Below are positions 10,405 to 21,461 of a stretch of DNA of 64,000 nt, piece by piece; position 1 is the first letter of the stretch; each line of letters starts with the position of its first letter. Below the pieces are notes generated by a model that saw nothing but the letters and a program-made list of their open reading frames with translations, did no database searches and was not told the origin of the DNA. This DNA is from Dactylis glomerata (lineage: Eukaryota > Streptophyta > Magnoliopsida > Poales > Poaceae). The translations under genes were made by a program, and so were the position numbers. The stretch is taken from assembly GCA_007115705.1 (NCBI GenBank), contig QXEO01002100.1, positions 930,001 through 994,000 on the forward strand, in the 5' to 3' direction.

Positions 10405-12331
10405 TCACATCCTGGACTTGGCTCCCGGCTTAGTCCAGAACTGGTCTTCAGTAACTCCTACAAGCACACACCAGACATTTACTTAGGAAGTTAGAAGCAA
10501 AATAAGTCTGAAAAACATGTCCAAACAAGAGCAACTTGCCTTTGCCCATGGCCGCGGTTGAGGAGATGCCGCCCTGCACGGTCTTGAGCACCCTGTCGTA
10601 GAAGTTTGCGCCGGACCACTTCTGATGCTCGAGCGTCTCCACCCCGTTGTTCCTCTCCTCCCTCTGGATCCTCTCGACGTAGGCGAGCATGCCGCGGCGC
10701 GCGAAGTCCCGCGCGAAGGTGTCGGTGACGAGCGCGTCGGCGTGGAAGCCGGCGAGCGTGATGAACTGCCACACGTAGCCGAGCCCGGCGATGCGCGGGA
10801 TGAAGGCGGCCATGTCGGCGTCCGACATCCCGGACGCGTCCCAGTTGAAGGACGGCGAGAGGTTGTAGGCCAGCATCGCCTCCGGGAAGGCCGCCTTCAC
10901 CCCCTGCGCGAACGCCGTGCACTCGGCGATGTTGGGGCTGGAGGTCTCCATCCACAGCACGTCGGCGTGCGGCGCGAAGGCGCGGCCGCGGACCACCGCC
11001 GCCGCCACCGAGCCCTTGAAGCGGTAGAACCCTTCCCTGGTCCGCGGCAGGTCCCAGTCCCAGAACACGGACGCGACGCCCAGGCTCGCGGCCACCTCGC
11101 GTGCCTGCTCGTTGGACAGGCACTTGTCGTAGCTGGTAGCGTTGCTCCACTGCTGGAGCTTGCCCTGCTTGTCCTGCTCATTGGTGTTGAGGCTTGCGAT
11201 CGCGTCCTTGACGCAATCGCCGAAGGTCTTGAGCTGCGCGGAGGCGGTCCACTCGTCCTCGATGGCCTGGAGCTCCCTTCCGTTCTTGCCGGCCGCCATG
11301 GCATCCGAGAGCACGGCGGTGAGGCTCCTGTTCTTGAGGCGCGGGTTGGTGGCGCCGAGGATGAACTCGTGGTCCCGCGCGTCGATGTTGGTCTGGATCA
11401 GCGTGGCGGCGACAGCGTCGGAGCGCGCGACGAGGACGGTCTCGACGCCCATGATGTCGAACTGCAGCCGGGCGGCGACGAGGCGGTTGACGTGCTCCGA
11501 GACGGCGACGAGCACCTTCCCGGCCATGTGCCCGCACTTCTTGGTCACGGACGACTGGTCCTCCAGGTGGACGCCCGCGGCGCCGCGCTCCACGAAGAGC
11601 TTGCACAGCTTGACGGTGGCCGTGGCGCCGCCGAAGCCGGTGTCGCCGTCGGCGATGATGGGCTTGAGGAAGTCCACGTAGGGCACCTGCGCGCGCTCGG
11701 CGCGTGGCAGGGACATGCGGGCCTCCTGCTGCTTCCGGTCGTGGTACTGCTGCGCGAAGAAGAGGTGCTCGACCTTGTTGGGCACGGTGTCGTAGGGGTA
11801 GTCGGCGAGGTCCGGCCCCGGCTCGTTGGTGGAGGTGTGCGTAGATGAGCACTGCCACCCGGACACGTAGATGGTATCCAGATGCTTCGCCATCATCGTC
11901 ACCTGCACGGACAAGTGAAGCCAGATTACAACATGTCAACATGCCGCTTTGACCGGTCTCGCTTCGCCGCGCCGCGTACCTGGACGGGGTCGAGAGCGCC
12001 GAAGGTGCGTGACGCCGTGCCGCCGGCTTGGTGGGCCTTGAGCGTGCGCCAGAGCTTCTTGGCCATTTCGCCGGAGGCGTAGCTCTGGCGGAGTGTGCCG
12101 CGGAGGAGAACGACGTCGCGGGCAGTGTAGTTGCGCTTGGTCAGCCGGAACCTCTCCGTGTTCCACCATGCCCCCACCTCGGCCACCTCAGCCTCGAACC
12201 GCCCTTCCTCCTCCATGATCTGCACGATATCACCAGATCACAAAAACAACCAACACATTCAAAACGAACGCATCCATAAACACAGGATACCAAACACTGA
12301 CCAGAGAAGGCACGGAGAAATGCGACGCCAT
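10405..12331 (-). CDS. ICL: Isocitrate lyase, glyoxysomal, 4 exons
   Basis: Cleaves isocitrate to glyoxylate and succinate in the glyoxylate cycle. Minus-strand exons: 12331-12302 (MASHFSVPSL), 12219-11980, 11902-10540 and 10457-10405. The joined frame gives 561 residues. The plant hallmark KKCGHM, with the catalytic cysteine, falls at residues 211-216 (C213). SGWQCSS (about 104-110) and DGDTGFGG (about 175-182) are also present. The protein ends AKSRM, a peroxisomal PTS1 signal. The first two introns are GT-AG. The last intron needs a GC donor (AAAG|GCAAGT at 10540/10539) and a normal AG acceptor, and this restores the conserved GKGVTE junction. Reading through that donor gives a non-homologous tail with no PTS1. 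The tail after GKGVTE is shorter than in the plant isocitrate lyases I recall. Expression is normally highest in germinating seed and senescing tissue. Confidence 0.95.
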
Positions 12332-12434
12332 GGCTGTTGAGCAGTGGGAGCTAGGGCTATGCACTCGAGGAAGATGAATGAAGTTGAACTGCGTGCATGC
12401 CCTTGCCTGGCTGCTTCGCCTCGGAACCCCGCCG

Positions 12435-12443
12435 TATTTATAG
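12435..12443 (-). promoter_or_regulatory. TATA box of isocitrate lyase
   Basis: Read on the minus strand the sequence is CTATAAATA, a near-consensus plant TATA box. It lies about 105 bases upstream of the isocitrate lyase ATG (12331-12329), leaving room for a leader of about 70-80 bases. There is no competing TATA closer to the start. Confidence 0.75.
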
Positions 12444-13159
12444 GAACTTGCCGGCGGCCGGCGTCTAGAGCTACCAGAAAGATAACAATGAATTCATTCG
12501 TGCAGCTTTGTAGCGTCTAGAGCTTGATCGTTTCGATGCTTATCGTCAGAGTTGGCATGTTGCTGTGCAGCCATGCAGGTGATGCAGTTGCAACCGTGAG
12601 TTTTGATTGCCACGTCGATGCTGGCGTCCTGGTTCTCGATCAGTTACGCGCCCCGACAAGATTTTATCCACGCGGATGTTGGATGGTAGCAGAGGTTAGA
12701 ACTAGAAGCACATAAGCTGAGATCGGTTGCGTGCCTGTTTCTCCGATCATCTGTCTGAACGGAACTGTCACCGAGATGGCTGCAGCTAGCTTCGGGTATG
12801 GTCATGACTTCTAGCTTTGCATTTACAATCCCAACAATGCACCATGAGTTTCTGCTGCAATGCAGTTGTAGAATGCTAGGTTTAGAAATGAAATGCCTGA
12901 TATCTTTGATTAATACAAGTTCATTCGTAAAAAAAAGAATGCTAAGTTCAGAAATGAAATAATTGTTTGGCTTTATAAATTTCTGAAAAGGCGCACACCC
13001 CAGCCTCTACATCAAACCGATACATATGGTCTTTTTATTTCTTTATTTCATAGTTGTTCACATGATATTACAGATCAAGGGTCACATGGTATTGATGTAT
13101 CAACCAACGAAAGATATAAATCAAAAAATCCATGGCGATACATCATTATGAGATCCTAT
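12444..13159. other. Upstream region of isocitrate lyase
   Basis: Promoter-side DNA of the minus-strand isocitrate lyase gene with no ORF of interest. It contains one small retroposon scar (12871-12960). The LINE fragment begins near 13160, so unique promoter sequence probably does not extend much beyond about 700 bases. Confidence 0.45.
12871..12960 (+). mobile_element. Truncated retroposon (42 bp) with 24-bp TSD
   Basis: A 24-base direct repeat starting GAATGCTA lies at 12871-12894 and 12937-12960, with 22 of 24 positions identical. Between the copies are 42 bases that end in a run of eight A. The phrase before the tail (TTTGATTAATACAAG) resembles grass LINE 3' ends. This is a severely 5'-truncated non-LTR insertion about 550 bases upstream of the isocitrate lyase start codon. 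The two mismatches in the duplication show it is old. Confidence 0.7.
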
Positions 13160-13510
13160 GATCAAGCCGCTTTCGCAAGGCCCCCGCCGTTGTCTTGAAA
13201 CTGGACTTCAGAAAGGTGTTCGAGGCTCGTGGGTTTGGCGCCATCTTCCGTGGTTGGACCGCCTCGATCCTCTCCAAAGGGAAGACCATTGTGTTGCTCA
13301 ACAACGTCCCGAGTCGCTGAATTAGCTGCAAGAATGGCCTGCGGCAGGGAGATCTCATGTCCCCTACCTCTTTCTTATGGTTGCCGATCTCCTCCAATGC
13401 CTCATGGTGGAAGATGTGGGCGATGAGCGCCTACTGCACCCCCTCACACATGACCTGTCCACTGTCGTGCCCCGTTATCCAGTATGTTGACGACATGTTG
13501 ATCATTCTCC
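13160..13510 (+). pseudogene. LINE reverse transcriptase fragment, part 1
   Basis: In frame from 13177 the translation shows VVLKLDFRK, then a glycine/tryptophan-rich segment, NGLRQGD, SPYLF-like residues disturbed by a local shift, and QYVDDMLIIL, the plant L1-type form of the catalytic Y-x-D-D motif. A TGA at 13318-13320 stands where this family has tryptophan before the NGLRQGD block. The fragment ends exactly at the left end of the Copia LTR (13511). Its continuation resumes at 18431 on the other side of that LTR. The 5' limit is uncertain. Confidence 0.85.
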
Positions 13511-14646
13511 TGTTGAAAATAGTCCCTAGAGACAATAATAATAATTTTACTATCATATTTTTGTTCATGATAAATGTTTCTAATCGATGCTAGAATTGTA
13601 TTAAGCGGAAATATTAATACATGTATGGTTTAAATAAACAAACATCCTATCCCTAGTAAGCCTCTACTAGACTAGCTCTCTGAGTAATGATGGTTAAGGT
13701 ATTCTAAACATAAACATATGTTGTCAATTAATAATTGGATCATATCATTAGGAAAATGATATGATGGACAAACACAACTAAGAATAGCAATTAGATTGTG
13801 TCACTATATTAAATCTTTCGTAGCTTTCCAATGTCAAGTATCACATTTCTTAGACCATGAGATAGTGTTATTCCCTAGTACCGCAAAAGTGCATTGGTCA
13901 TCAAACATCACACCATTATTGGGTGATCATAAAGATGTCTCTCGGATAATCAGAAAGTACTTGTTGGGTTGCACGTATCAAGATTGGGATTTGTCCCTCC
14001 ATGTAACGAAGAGATGTACTCCAGGCCCAGTCGGTAGTGCAGTATCTTACACAACTTGCAAGCACACGATTAATGAGTTTAATCACAAGGTCATATTGTA
14101 TTATGGAGTGAGTAATAATACTTTCTTTGAACGATATAGAACTAGGTATGGTGATACCATCGATCAAATCTCGGCAAGCAAAATATCACGAGACAAAGGG
14201 AATTGCACACAGGGTTAATTGAATCCTGCATTGTGGGTCACCGATAATGATCTTCATTGAAATGTGGGAGTCATTACGAACTTCTAGGTCCCTGCTATTG
14301 ATTATTGATCGCAGAGGTGTCTCGATCATGTCACATACTCTCGAGCTCGTGGGGTACCACACTTAAGGTTTGATGTTGCTAGGGAAGTAATGGGATATTT
14401 TGTAATGGTGATACTGAATATTGTTTAGAGTCTCGGATGGGATCCAGGACATCATGAGGAGCTTCAGAATGGTTCATAGAGTAAGATCCATATAAGGAAA
14501 AAGCTATTGTAGTGTTCCGGAAAAGTTCGGAAATTTTCTAGTATCGTATCGAAAAGTTTCTAGAAGGTTCCAAGGGTGCCACTTATCTAGAGGGAAAACA
14601 TGGGCCTAAAGAGGGGGCACCCCGGCCTACATGGGCTAGGGCACCA

Positions 14647-17224
14647 TGATGGCAGAGATTCTACTCTTTAAAATGCCACTTGTTGGGACTCTAAGCGCGG
14701 AGTGATGTAGCAAGAGAAGTTTTTCCCACTAGGGTGACTCGAGGGTTTATATCAAACTCTCAGAGAACAAAAGATGGTTCTTTCTTCGGACTCTTTAAGC
14801 AACCGAAGAACAACAGTTTTGCGTCGGCTACTAACTGTGGCGGTTGTCAGTCACCTACAGCTTGCAAGTTTCCAAAACAAAACAAGGAATTAGTAACAAT
14901 TATTTTTTTGATTTTTGTGTATCAGAACTAAAAGGAAAACATCATACAAAGTAATGAAAGGCTTTTCTTATGGCTAAAATAGGACCGGCAATTATGTCTT
15001 CACTTGATATTCCTCTCTCTCAGAAACAAGGTGGTGGTGATATCACAAATAAAAAATTAAGAGCATGCAAATACATATGTTGTAACTGATAAGCATAAAC
15101 ATGGGCATCACATTCTAATATGGAGTTGATACCACACAACTCACTAATACTTTACATGGGAATTCACAAACCAAATTTAAGAAATTAACAGAGTATTGTA
15201 TTAAGAACTATAACATGATGTTGAAAACAACTTGCATCCTTTCTAGCAAGGCATCCTTTCTGTCACTGGGTGTTTTATGCAAGGTTAACCATTCTCCCTA
15301 GTGAGGCAATCATAGAAAGGTAAAAACCGTAGTTGCTCGAAGATTATTGTCACTTCCCCAAGCTCACTACAAGATTACTCTAACTAATACATACATCCCC
15401 CTCACAAGCCCTAAAATACTAGTTTGATCATAAAAAGCGTACAAGAACAGGGTACGTAACATATCCATATGATCATACATCAATGAAAAAACCATCTTTG
15501 CATATCATAAAACATCTCATAGACTAAAGCTCCACCATATGGGTAGTACAGATATGGTCACAATCATGATAGACAGCTCATGTGACTCTAATCAATGAAG
15601 CACAAGAGAGACTTTGATACAAGTTACTTCTACAATCCCATAGTCCAAGGATGAACTACTCCCTCTTCATCACGGTACTGAAGGATATGGTGTCGATGGA
15701 GTCAGAGGGGAAACCAGGAGCGGCTTGGGCAGCGTCTCCCCTCCTATCCCCGCAGTCTGTTGATCCATATTATGTATTTCATGTTTCTCCGACGCCCCAT
15801 CGCGAGATCACATGGGGAGTACCTTTTATAGTTGATTTTACGTCAAGAGGGTTCCGTCAAGCTGAAGTTTGCAGCAATTGGATCCACGAGGGGGGAAAGT
15901 GGGCTCCACCATGCGGGACATGTTCTTGGCAGCGTGGTGCTGATGGCAGCAACTCTATTCTTTAAATGGCACTCGTTGGGACTCCAAGCGCAGAGTGATG
16001 CATCAAGCATAGTCCCCACAAGGGTGACCTGAGGGTGTATATCAAACTCTCGGGGAAGAAACATGTGGTTCGTTCTCAACACTCTTCAGGCAACCTGCAA
16101 CAGTAGACCAACAACTTTGCATCCCCAACTAACTGTGGTGGTTGTTAGACACCAACAACTCGCAAGTTTAGAAAACCAAAATAAAAAAAGTAAGTTAACA
16201 ATATTTTTTGATTTTTGTGTGTAGAAGAACTGAAAAGAAATAGCTTAAAAGTAACAAGGAACTTTCTTATGGCTAAAATAGGACCAAGGATCATGGGTTT
16301 CACTTGATCTCCCTCTCTCATAAACAAGGTGGTAATAAGGCACAAACGATAAGTTAAGAGCATGCAAACACACAAGATGTCACTGATAAGCATGAACATG
16401 GGCATCACGTTCTAACATAGAGTTGTTATTCACAACTCCCTAATACTTCTTTGACATGGGCATCCACCTCAAGTCAAATTTAAGAACTAATAGAGTACTG
16501 TAAAAAGAACAATAAAACGATGTTGAAAATGCTATGCGTCCTTTCTAATAAGGCATCCATTTTGTCACTGGATATTTTCATGCAAGGTAAACCATTCTCC
16601 CTAGTGAGGCCAGTACAAACCATAGAAGCTCGGAGATTTCTGTCACATCCCCAAACTCATTACCAGATTACTCCAACTAATGCATACATCCCCCTCACAA
16701 GCCCTAGCATACTAGTTTGATCAGAACAAGCACACAAGAATGGGGTAACATATACATCTACTCATACATCAGAGAGAAAAACATATTTACACCTCATAAA
16801 TCATCTCATAAACAAAAGATCCACACTAGGGGTAATATAGATATGGTCACAATCATGACATGCAACTCATGTGACTCTAATCATTGAGGTACAAGAGTGA
16901 GTTTAATACAAGTTGCTTCCACAATCCCATAGTCCAGGGGGTGAACTACTCCCTCTTCATCATGTTGCTGAATGAGATGGTATTGAAAGAGCCAAAGGGG
17001 CAACCAAGAGCGGTTCCGGCAGGGTCTCCCTTCCTATCCTCGCACTCTAAAGATCCGTATTGCGTATTTCGTATTTCTTCGCTGCCCCGTCGCGAGATCG
17101 CATGGAGGGTCCTTTATATAGTTGGTTTTAGGTCAAGACGAGTCCGTGGAGCCAAAGTTTACAACAATTGGACCCACGCGGTGGAAAGTAGGTCCCACCA
17201 CATGACCAGGATCTTGGCCTGTGT
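14647..17224 (+). repeat. Tandem duplication, about 1.29-kb unit, two copies
   Basis: The first copy is 14647-15940 and the second starts at 15941 and is recognisable to about 17224. The copies share many blocks in the same order: CTTTAAAATGCCAC or CTTTAAATGGCAC near the start, GAGCATGCAAA, ATACATCCCCCTCACAAG, ATGGTCACAATCATGA and GAACTACTCCCTCTTCATCA. Each copy starts with TG, as an LTR would. This may be an LTR-LTR junction left by unequal recombination. Confidence 0.75.
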
Positions 17225-17830
17225 TGTGGGCCCTATCTTTCGCCTCGTGGCGTCTCTATTGACTTATTCTTCTTATGTTCTTCTATTTTCCAAAAAATGA
17301 CGTGGGAAAAAGATTGGGGTTTGTCTGACGTCCTGAAGGTTCTTGAAATTAAAAAAAATGCAAAAACAAGCAAATCTGTTTCGCAGTGTTAAAACCAAAT
17401 GAAAGGGGATTATTTATAAAATCTCTAGAATCAATGGAAAATAGGCCAAGGTCATTACAAACTACCAAATAACTAAGAATATGACATAATAAACTACAAA
17501 GATCATGGATGCATTTTACATTCATCAGGTGCCCGCTCTTTCCCACCTCGTGGCGTTCCACATGGAATTCTTCTCACTGTCCTTTATTTCCAAAAAAAAA
17601 ATGATGCGGCAAAACATTGGGTTCGTTTGACGTCCAGAAGGTCTGTGAAAGTCAAAAACATGCAAAATCAATAAAAACTCCTTCGCAGTGTTAAAACCAA
17701 ATGAAACAAGATTGTTTAGAAAATCCCCAAATTCAATGGAGAACATGTCCAGGTCCTTAAGAGACTATCACATAAATAAGAATATGAACTAATAAACTAC
17801 AAAGATCATGGATGTATTTTACATGCATCA
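17225..17830 (+). repeat. Tandem duplication, about 300-bp unit, two copies
   Basis: Copy one is about 17225-17527 and copy two about 17534-17830. Both contain CCTCGTGGCGT near the start, GCAGTGTTAAAACCAAATGAAA in the middle, and ACTACAAAGATCATGGATG near the end, followed by ATTTTACA and ATCA. It lies at the 3' end of the nested LTR, so the terminal segment of that LTR has been duplicated. Confidence 0.8.
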
Positions 17831-18430
17831 CACCACAACGCCAAAGCTCCAGCCATCCCCTCCACGTAAACCCTAGGTCAGCCCACTTTGATTTGGGGGG
17901 GTGGGGGAGACTTGGAAGCCAAGTCTTCCCCTAGCCGCCACCCCCCAAGCTTGGAGGGGTTATGCTGGCCGGCCGGGACCCCTGGACTATATATTAAGGG
18001 GAAGGGAGCGCATCAAGGGGTGTGCCAAACCCTAAACGCCGGCGGTCCCCTTCCTCCACACCTCCTCGTCTGCATAGCTGAGCTAAGCGATGCAGAAATT
18101 ATACCATAATTCCACCACCACACCACCATGGTGTCGGAGTATATACCATCTACCTCTCCCCCTCGTCTTGTTGGACCAAGAAGGAGGAGATCTTCAGTAC
18201 ATGTGCACATCTCAGAGGTGCCATTTTTTGCAGTGCTCGATTGGATCAGATCGCAAGGAAGGAAGAGTATGACTACGCCAACCATGTTCTCTCGAACGTT
18301 TCCGCTGTGCAATATACGAGGGTACGTAGATATAATCTCTCTTGCTCGTTACCTTGCATTTACTGTATTAAATCTTGGTTCTCTCTTGTTGTTGCTTAGG
18401 AATTTTTTTTCCATGTTGTGGAACCCTTCA

Positions 18431-19850
18431 TCTTCGTGCCAACACCTTGCAGCAGCGTCGCTTGCACGATGTTTTGGACTCCTTCTCTCAAGCCACATGC
18501 CTAGAGATTAACTTTCATAAAATCACATTTATGCCCGTGCATTTTGACGCGCTCCACAACGCCGAGCTCACTTCCATTCTCTGTACCCAAACTCATCCTT
18601 CCCTTGGGCTCCCCCTCTCTGACCAAAATTTGGCAGCGTTGGCCTTGGAGTTCCTTGCCATAAAGAGCTAGCCGACCTCACTAATCCCAATTGGAGGGCG
18701 AATTATGCTTGCTATTGATGTCCTCTCGGCTGTTCCTCTTATTGCGAGGTCGGTGCTCCCCTTGCCAAAGGGCATCCTCGCCCGCATGGACCGAACGTGT
18801 CGTGCCATGTTATGGATAGTCATCATCGCCTCCTCGGGCGTCGACTATCAGGTGGCTTGGGATTACATCTATCGGCTTCAATTTGATAGCAGCAGGCTTG
18901 GGTTGGTGGACTTCAGCCTCCAAAACACTTTCTTGGTGCTCAAAAATCTTCAATGTCTCTTATCGGGGCATGACACCCCTAGACACGCTTAATTTTCTGA
19001 AGCTATTTCTGCACGCACCCCACGGAGTCTATCCCCTCATGGAGACACTTCAAGTCTTTGATGGCCCTATACATGTCCATCACGCGCGTCGTTTGAGGGC
19101 ACAACATATTGTCCTCCATTTGGTTCAACTCTTGGAACCTGCTAGGGCCTCTCGCGAGTGCCACGCTGCTACCTTCTCCTAGTCTCTCATGCCTCACTCA
19201 ACGCTAGTCACAATTGTCGTTCAAAGTCTCCACACATCTCGGTCTGGCCCCACATCTTGTTTAGGCAGAGGAAGAGCTGGCGTATATCCAATCCCAAATT
19301 TGATCCCTCCAGTTTACCACGACTGCCGGGTTGACTCCCTTTGTGCCTTGGAAGAATTCCATACGAGGGGGAGTTTACCGTGTATGCTCCACCTGCTGCA
19401 TCATGTCGCATAATGACCACAACTGGACAATCTTCACACCGCCTAAGGTATGAGTGTTCTTCTGGATCCTTCGCCTTTGAAGAACCAGGACACGCGCCCA
19501 TCTCTTTCGCCTTGGGTGTGTCTCTTCCCCTTATGCTTGTTCTGCCCCGGACGGCTTAAAGACCTAGGACACTGGTTTATGCAGTGCCCGCGCCTTGGTG
19601 ACGGTTTCTCTTGCCCCCTGATGCGGGTATCTCCGCTCTTCCGCACAGTCTCTTTGCGCGTATTCCTTGCATGCACCCCTAGGAGCTTAACATTGTCATG
19701 TTCAACGGCGATCTGCTCCAATGTTCCCCACTATTCTATTATCTCCCGAGTCGTGAAGCACCTGCACCTTTGGGTCGTTTGTGCTCCGCCCCATGTGGAT
19801 CTTGACACCCTTGTGTTTTTAATGAAAATGAGTCCATGGTGAGGTGGATG
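18431..19850 (+). pseudogene. LINE reverse transcriptase fragment, part 2
   Basis: Continuation of the LINE interrupted at 13510. After the TSD the frame reads RANTLQQRRLHDVLDSF, then CLEINFHK (the LxINxxKS-type motif of L1 reverse transcriptases), SLGLPLS, and later PLPKGILARMDRTCRAMLW, all in the order expected downstream of YxDD. A TAG interrupts at 18669, and later frameshifts scatter the C-terminal zinc-knuckle-like region (LPTCLFC-type cysteines and HWFMQC near 19500-19600). The 3' end and any poly(A) tail could not be fixed. Confidence 0.85.
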
Positions 19851-19990
19851 TTCGCTCTCCATTGCACCCTAAAAAGATGATCCATCCACCTATCGTACTG
19901 GTTGTATAAATCTTATGCTACAATATCCAACCTCACCCATAATCCATTGCCTTACATAGTTTGGCTTTTCTTTGTTGAGCCATTTGCATA

Positions 19991-20163
19991 CATGGTCTCA
20001 GGGCGGACGCAGCGTGTTAGCTATGGAGGGCAGCTGCCCCCACTCAAATTCTTAATCCCTTTGTATTTTCAACTTAAACAATTATTTGCCCCCACTTAAA
20101 TCCTCCAATTAGCATGTTTTGCCCCCTCTCAAATTAGATCCTAGATCCGCCCATGCATGGTCT
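19991..20163. mobile_element. hAT-type MITE with perfect 8-bp TSD
   Basis: The octamer CATGGTCT lies at 19991-19998 and at 20156-20163. Between the copies is a 157-base element with left end CAGGGCGGACG and right end GATCCGCCCATG, which are inverted complements around the GGGCGGA core. The 8-bp duplication and CA-GGGCGG ends place it in the hAT superfamily. It has no coding capacity. Confidence 0.85.
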
Positions 20164-21461
20164 AATGTACCATGTAAATGTTCTCCCATTTTTTTTAAAA
20201 AAATATAGTGTAGCTTTTTTAGGAGCTTTACACACATATCGGTAAGAAATCTATAGCAGATTGCAAACGCGCCCATAACCCGTAACGAGCGAGTGGCCTG
20301 GTACACATAACTATTGGGCTTCAAGATAACGTTAGGCCGCATGACTGACAATGAAGTACACGTTCCTTTTATTCATTTTTTGGGAATGAAAGTACGCATT
20401 GCTGAACAGCTCAAATCGAGATCAAGTTTCAAGAAAATTCAAAAACATTCGTGTGGATACCTATAGACGTGATCCACATCTGCTTAAGGTTTTGTTACAT
20501 ATTATTGTATATTTGATTAGTGCAGAAAAGGAAAAAATGGTTCCAAAAATGAAACAAGCTGTATTAGAATTATAAGAGGGAAACACACCATTAATCTATT
20601 AACTTATCCTAAATGAGTACTTTGGTCCCTAGAGTTGAGGATGTCGTGCGAAGGTCAAGTAACTTTATAATGAGCATACCATGAAGAAAATGTTTCAGAA
20701 AATGTTCAATTTCAAAAAGTTCATTTTAAAGTATTTATTTTTAAAATGTTCAGATTTAAATATGTTAACTTAAAAATACATATTTTCAAATTATTTAGAC
20801 TAAATTTTTAAGTTTAAAAAACTCAAGAAGAAATAATAAAGAAACAATATAAAAACCAAAATAGAAAATAACCTAAACCAACAGAGCACCCCCAAGACGC
20901 GTGCGAGGTGTGTGGCGCCCGCCTAGGGCGGCCCTATGTACCCCTTAAAGCGGCACCCAATGGCCTCACCACACACCCTCATCTCCACGACGGCCTTTGT
21001 TGGGTCGCGGTCCATTAGAATTTTTTCCATTTTCTATTGTCCCTTGTTCGTTTCTTTTTGCCTTTTAATATCTATTTTTAATATTTTTTCCAAAAGTGAA
21101 CATTTTCCGAAAATAAAACATATTTAAAATAAATAACCCTTTCTAAATCTAAACGTTTTCTAAGTCTTTTTTTCTAGAAATGAACATTTTAAATTTAGAT
21201 TATTTTAAAACAAACAATTTTTAAAAAGAACATTTATTTAAAATGTAAGTAATTTAAAAATTTATTATTATTCTAAAACCTCGAATACTAGGTAGAAACC
21301 CAAAAAGCCGGTCATAAAAATGAAATAGCGGATAAGAAACCAATAAAAACGCAAAAAAAAATCAAGCAGCTGTATATGGGCCTAGCCCAAAAGGCTAGGG
21401 AGTGTGCGGCGTGGCAACTGAGCCGCACAGAGTGGCATTGATTCCGGGTCTGCCGACGCGG
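20164..21461. other. AT-rich anonymous repeat-like DNA
   Basis: Long runs of AAATTT-type words and phrases like AAAATGTTCA and GAACATTTT occur many times on both strands. This texture is seen in non-coding parts of Triticeae transposons. No ORF, terminal repeat or duplication could be fixed except the inverted arms that start at about 21462. Confidence 0.4.

Larger units (their letters stand above)
14647..17830 (+). mobile_element. TG...CA LTR-type insertion with internal tandem duplications, TSD CACCA
   Basis: The insertion begins TGATGGCAG and ends ATGCATCA, with CACCA directly flanking both sides (14642-14646 and 17831-17835). It contains no coding domain. Two tandem structures are visible. 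One is a unit of about 1.29 kb starting with TGATGGCAG at 14647 and again at 15941. The other is a unit of about 300 bases ending in ACA-TCATCA-like sequence at 17527 and again at 17830. Shared phrases such as GGCTAAAATAGGACC, TACATCCCCCTCACAAGCCC and CAGTGTTAAAACCAAATGAAA show homology within each pair. It is probably a solo or tandem LTR of a Gypsy-type family. I cannot name the family. Confidence 0.75.
13511..18430 (+). mobile_element. Copia solo LTR (BARE/WIS/Angela-like), interrupted by a nested LTR
   Basis: The left end TGTTGAAAATAGTCCCTAGA corresponds to the conserved start of BARE/WIS/Angela LTRs, and the right end is ...CCCTTCA. The flanking pentamers are TCTCC (13506-13510) and TCTTC (18431-18435), a target duplication with one mismatch. 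No internal domain is present, so it is a solo LTR formed by recombination between two LTRs. Removing the nested element (14647-17830) and one TSD leaves about 1.73 kb, the usual LTR size of this group. A TATA-like CTATATATTAAG lies near 17988, in the promoter part of the LTR. The orientation is plus. Confidence 0.85.

Noticed and set aside
10491..12169. Several long open frames overlapping the isocitrate lyase exons, including a 407-codon frame on the opposite strand
   Set aside because: They are antisense or out-of-frame shadows of a very GC-rich coding exon; composition explains them and they contain no family motif.
18128..18511. 127-codon frame across the end of the Copia LTR
   Set aside because: Spans the LTR/LINE junction, so it is a chance fusion of LTR leader and LINE sequence.
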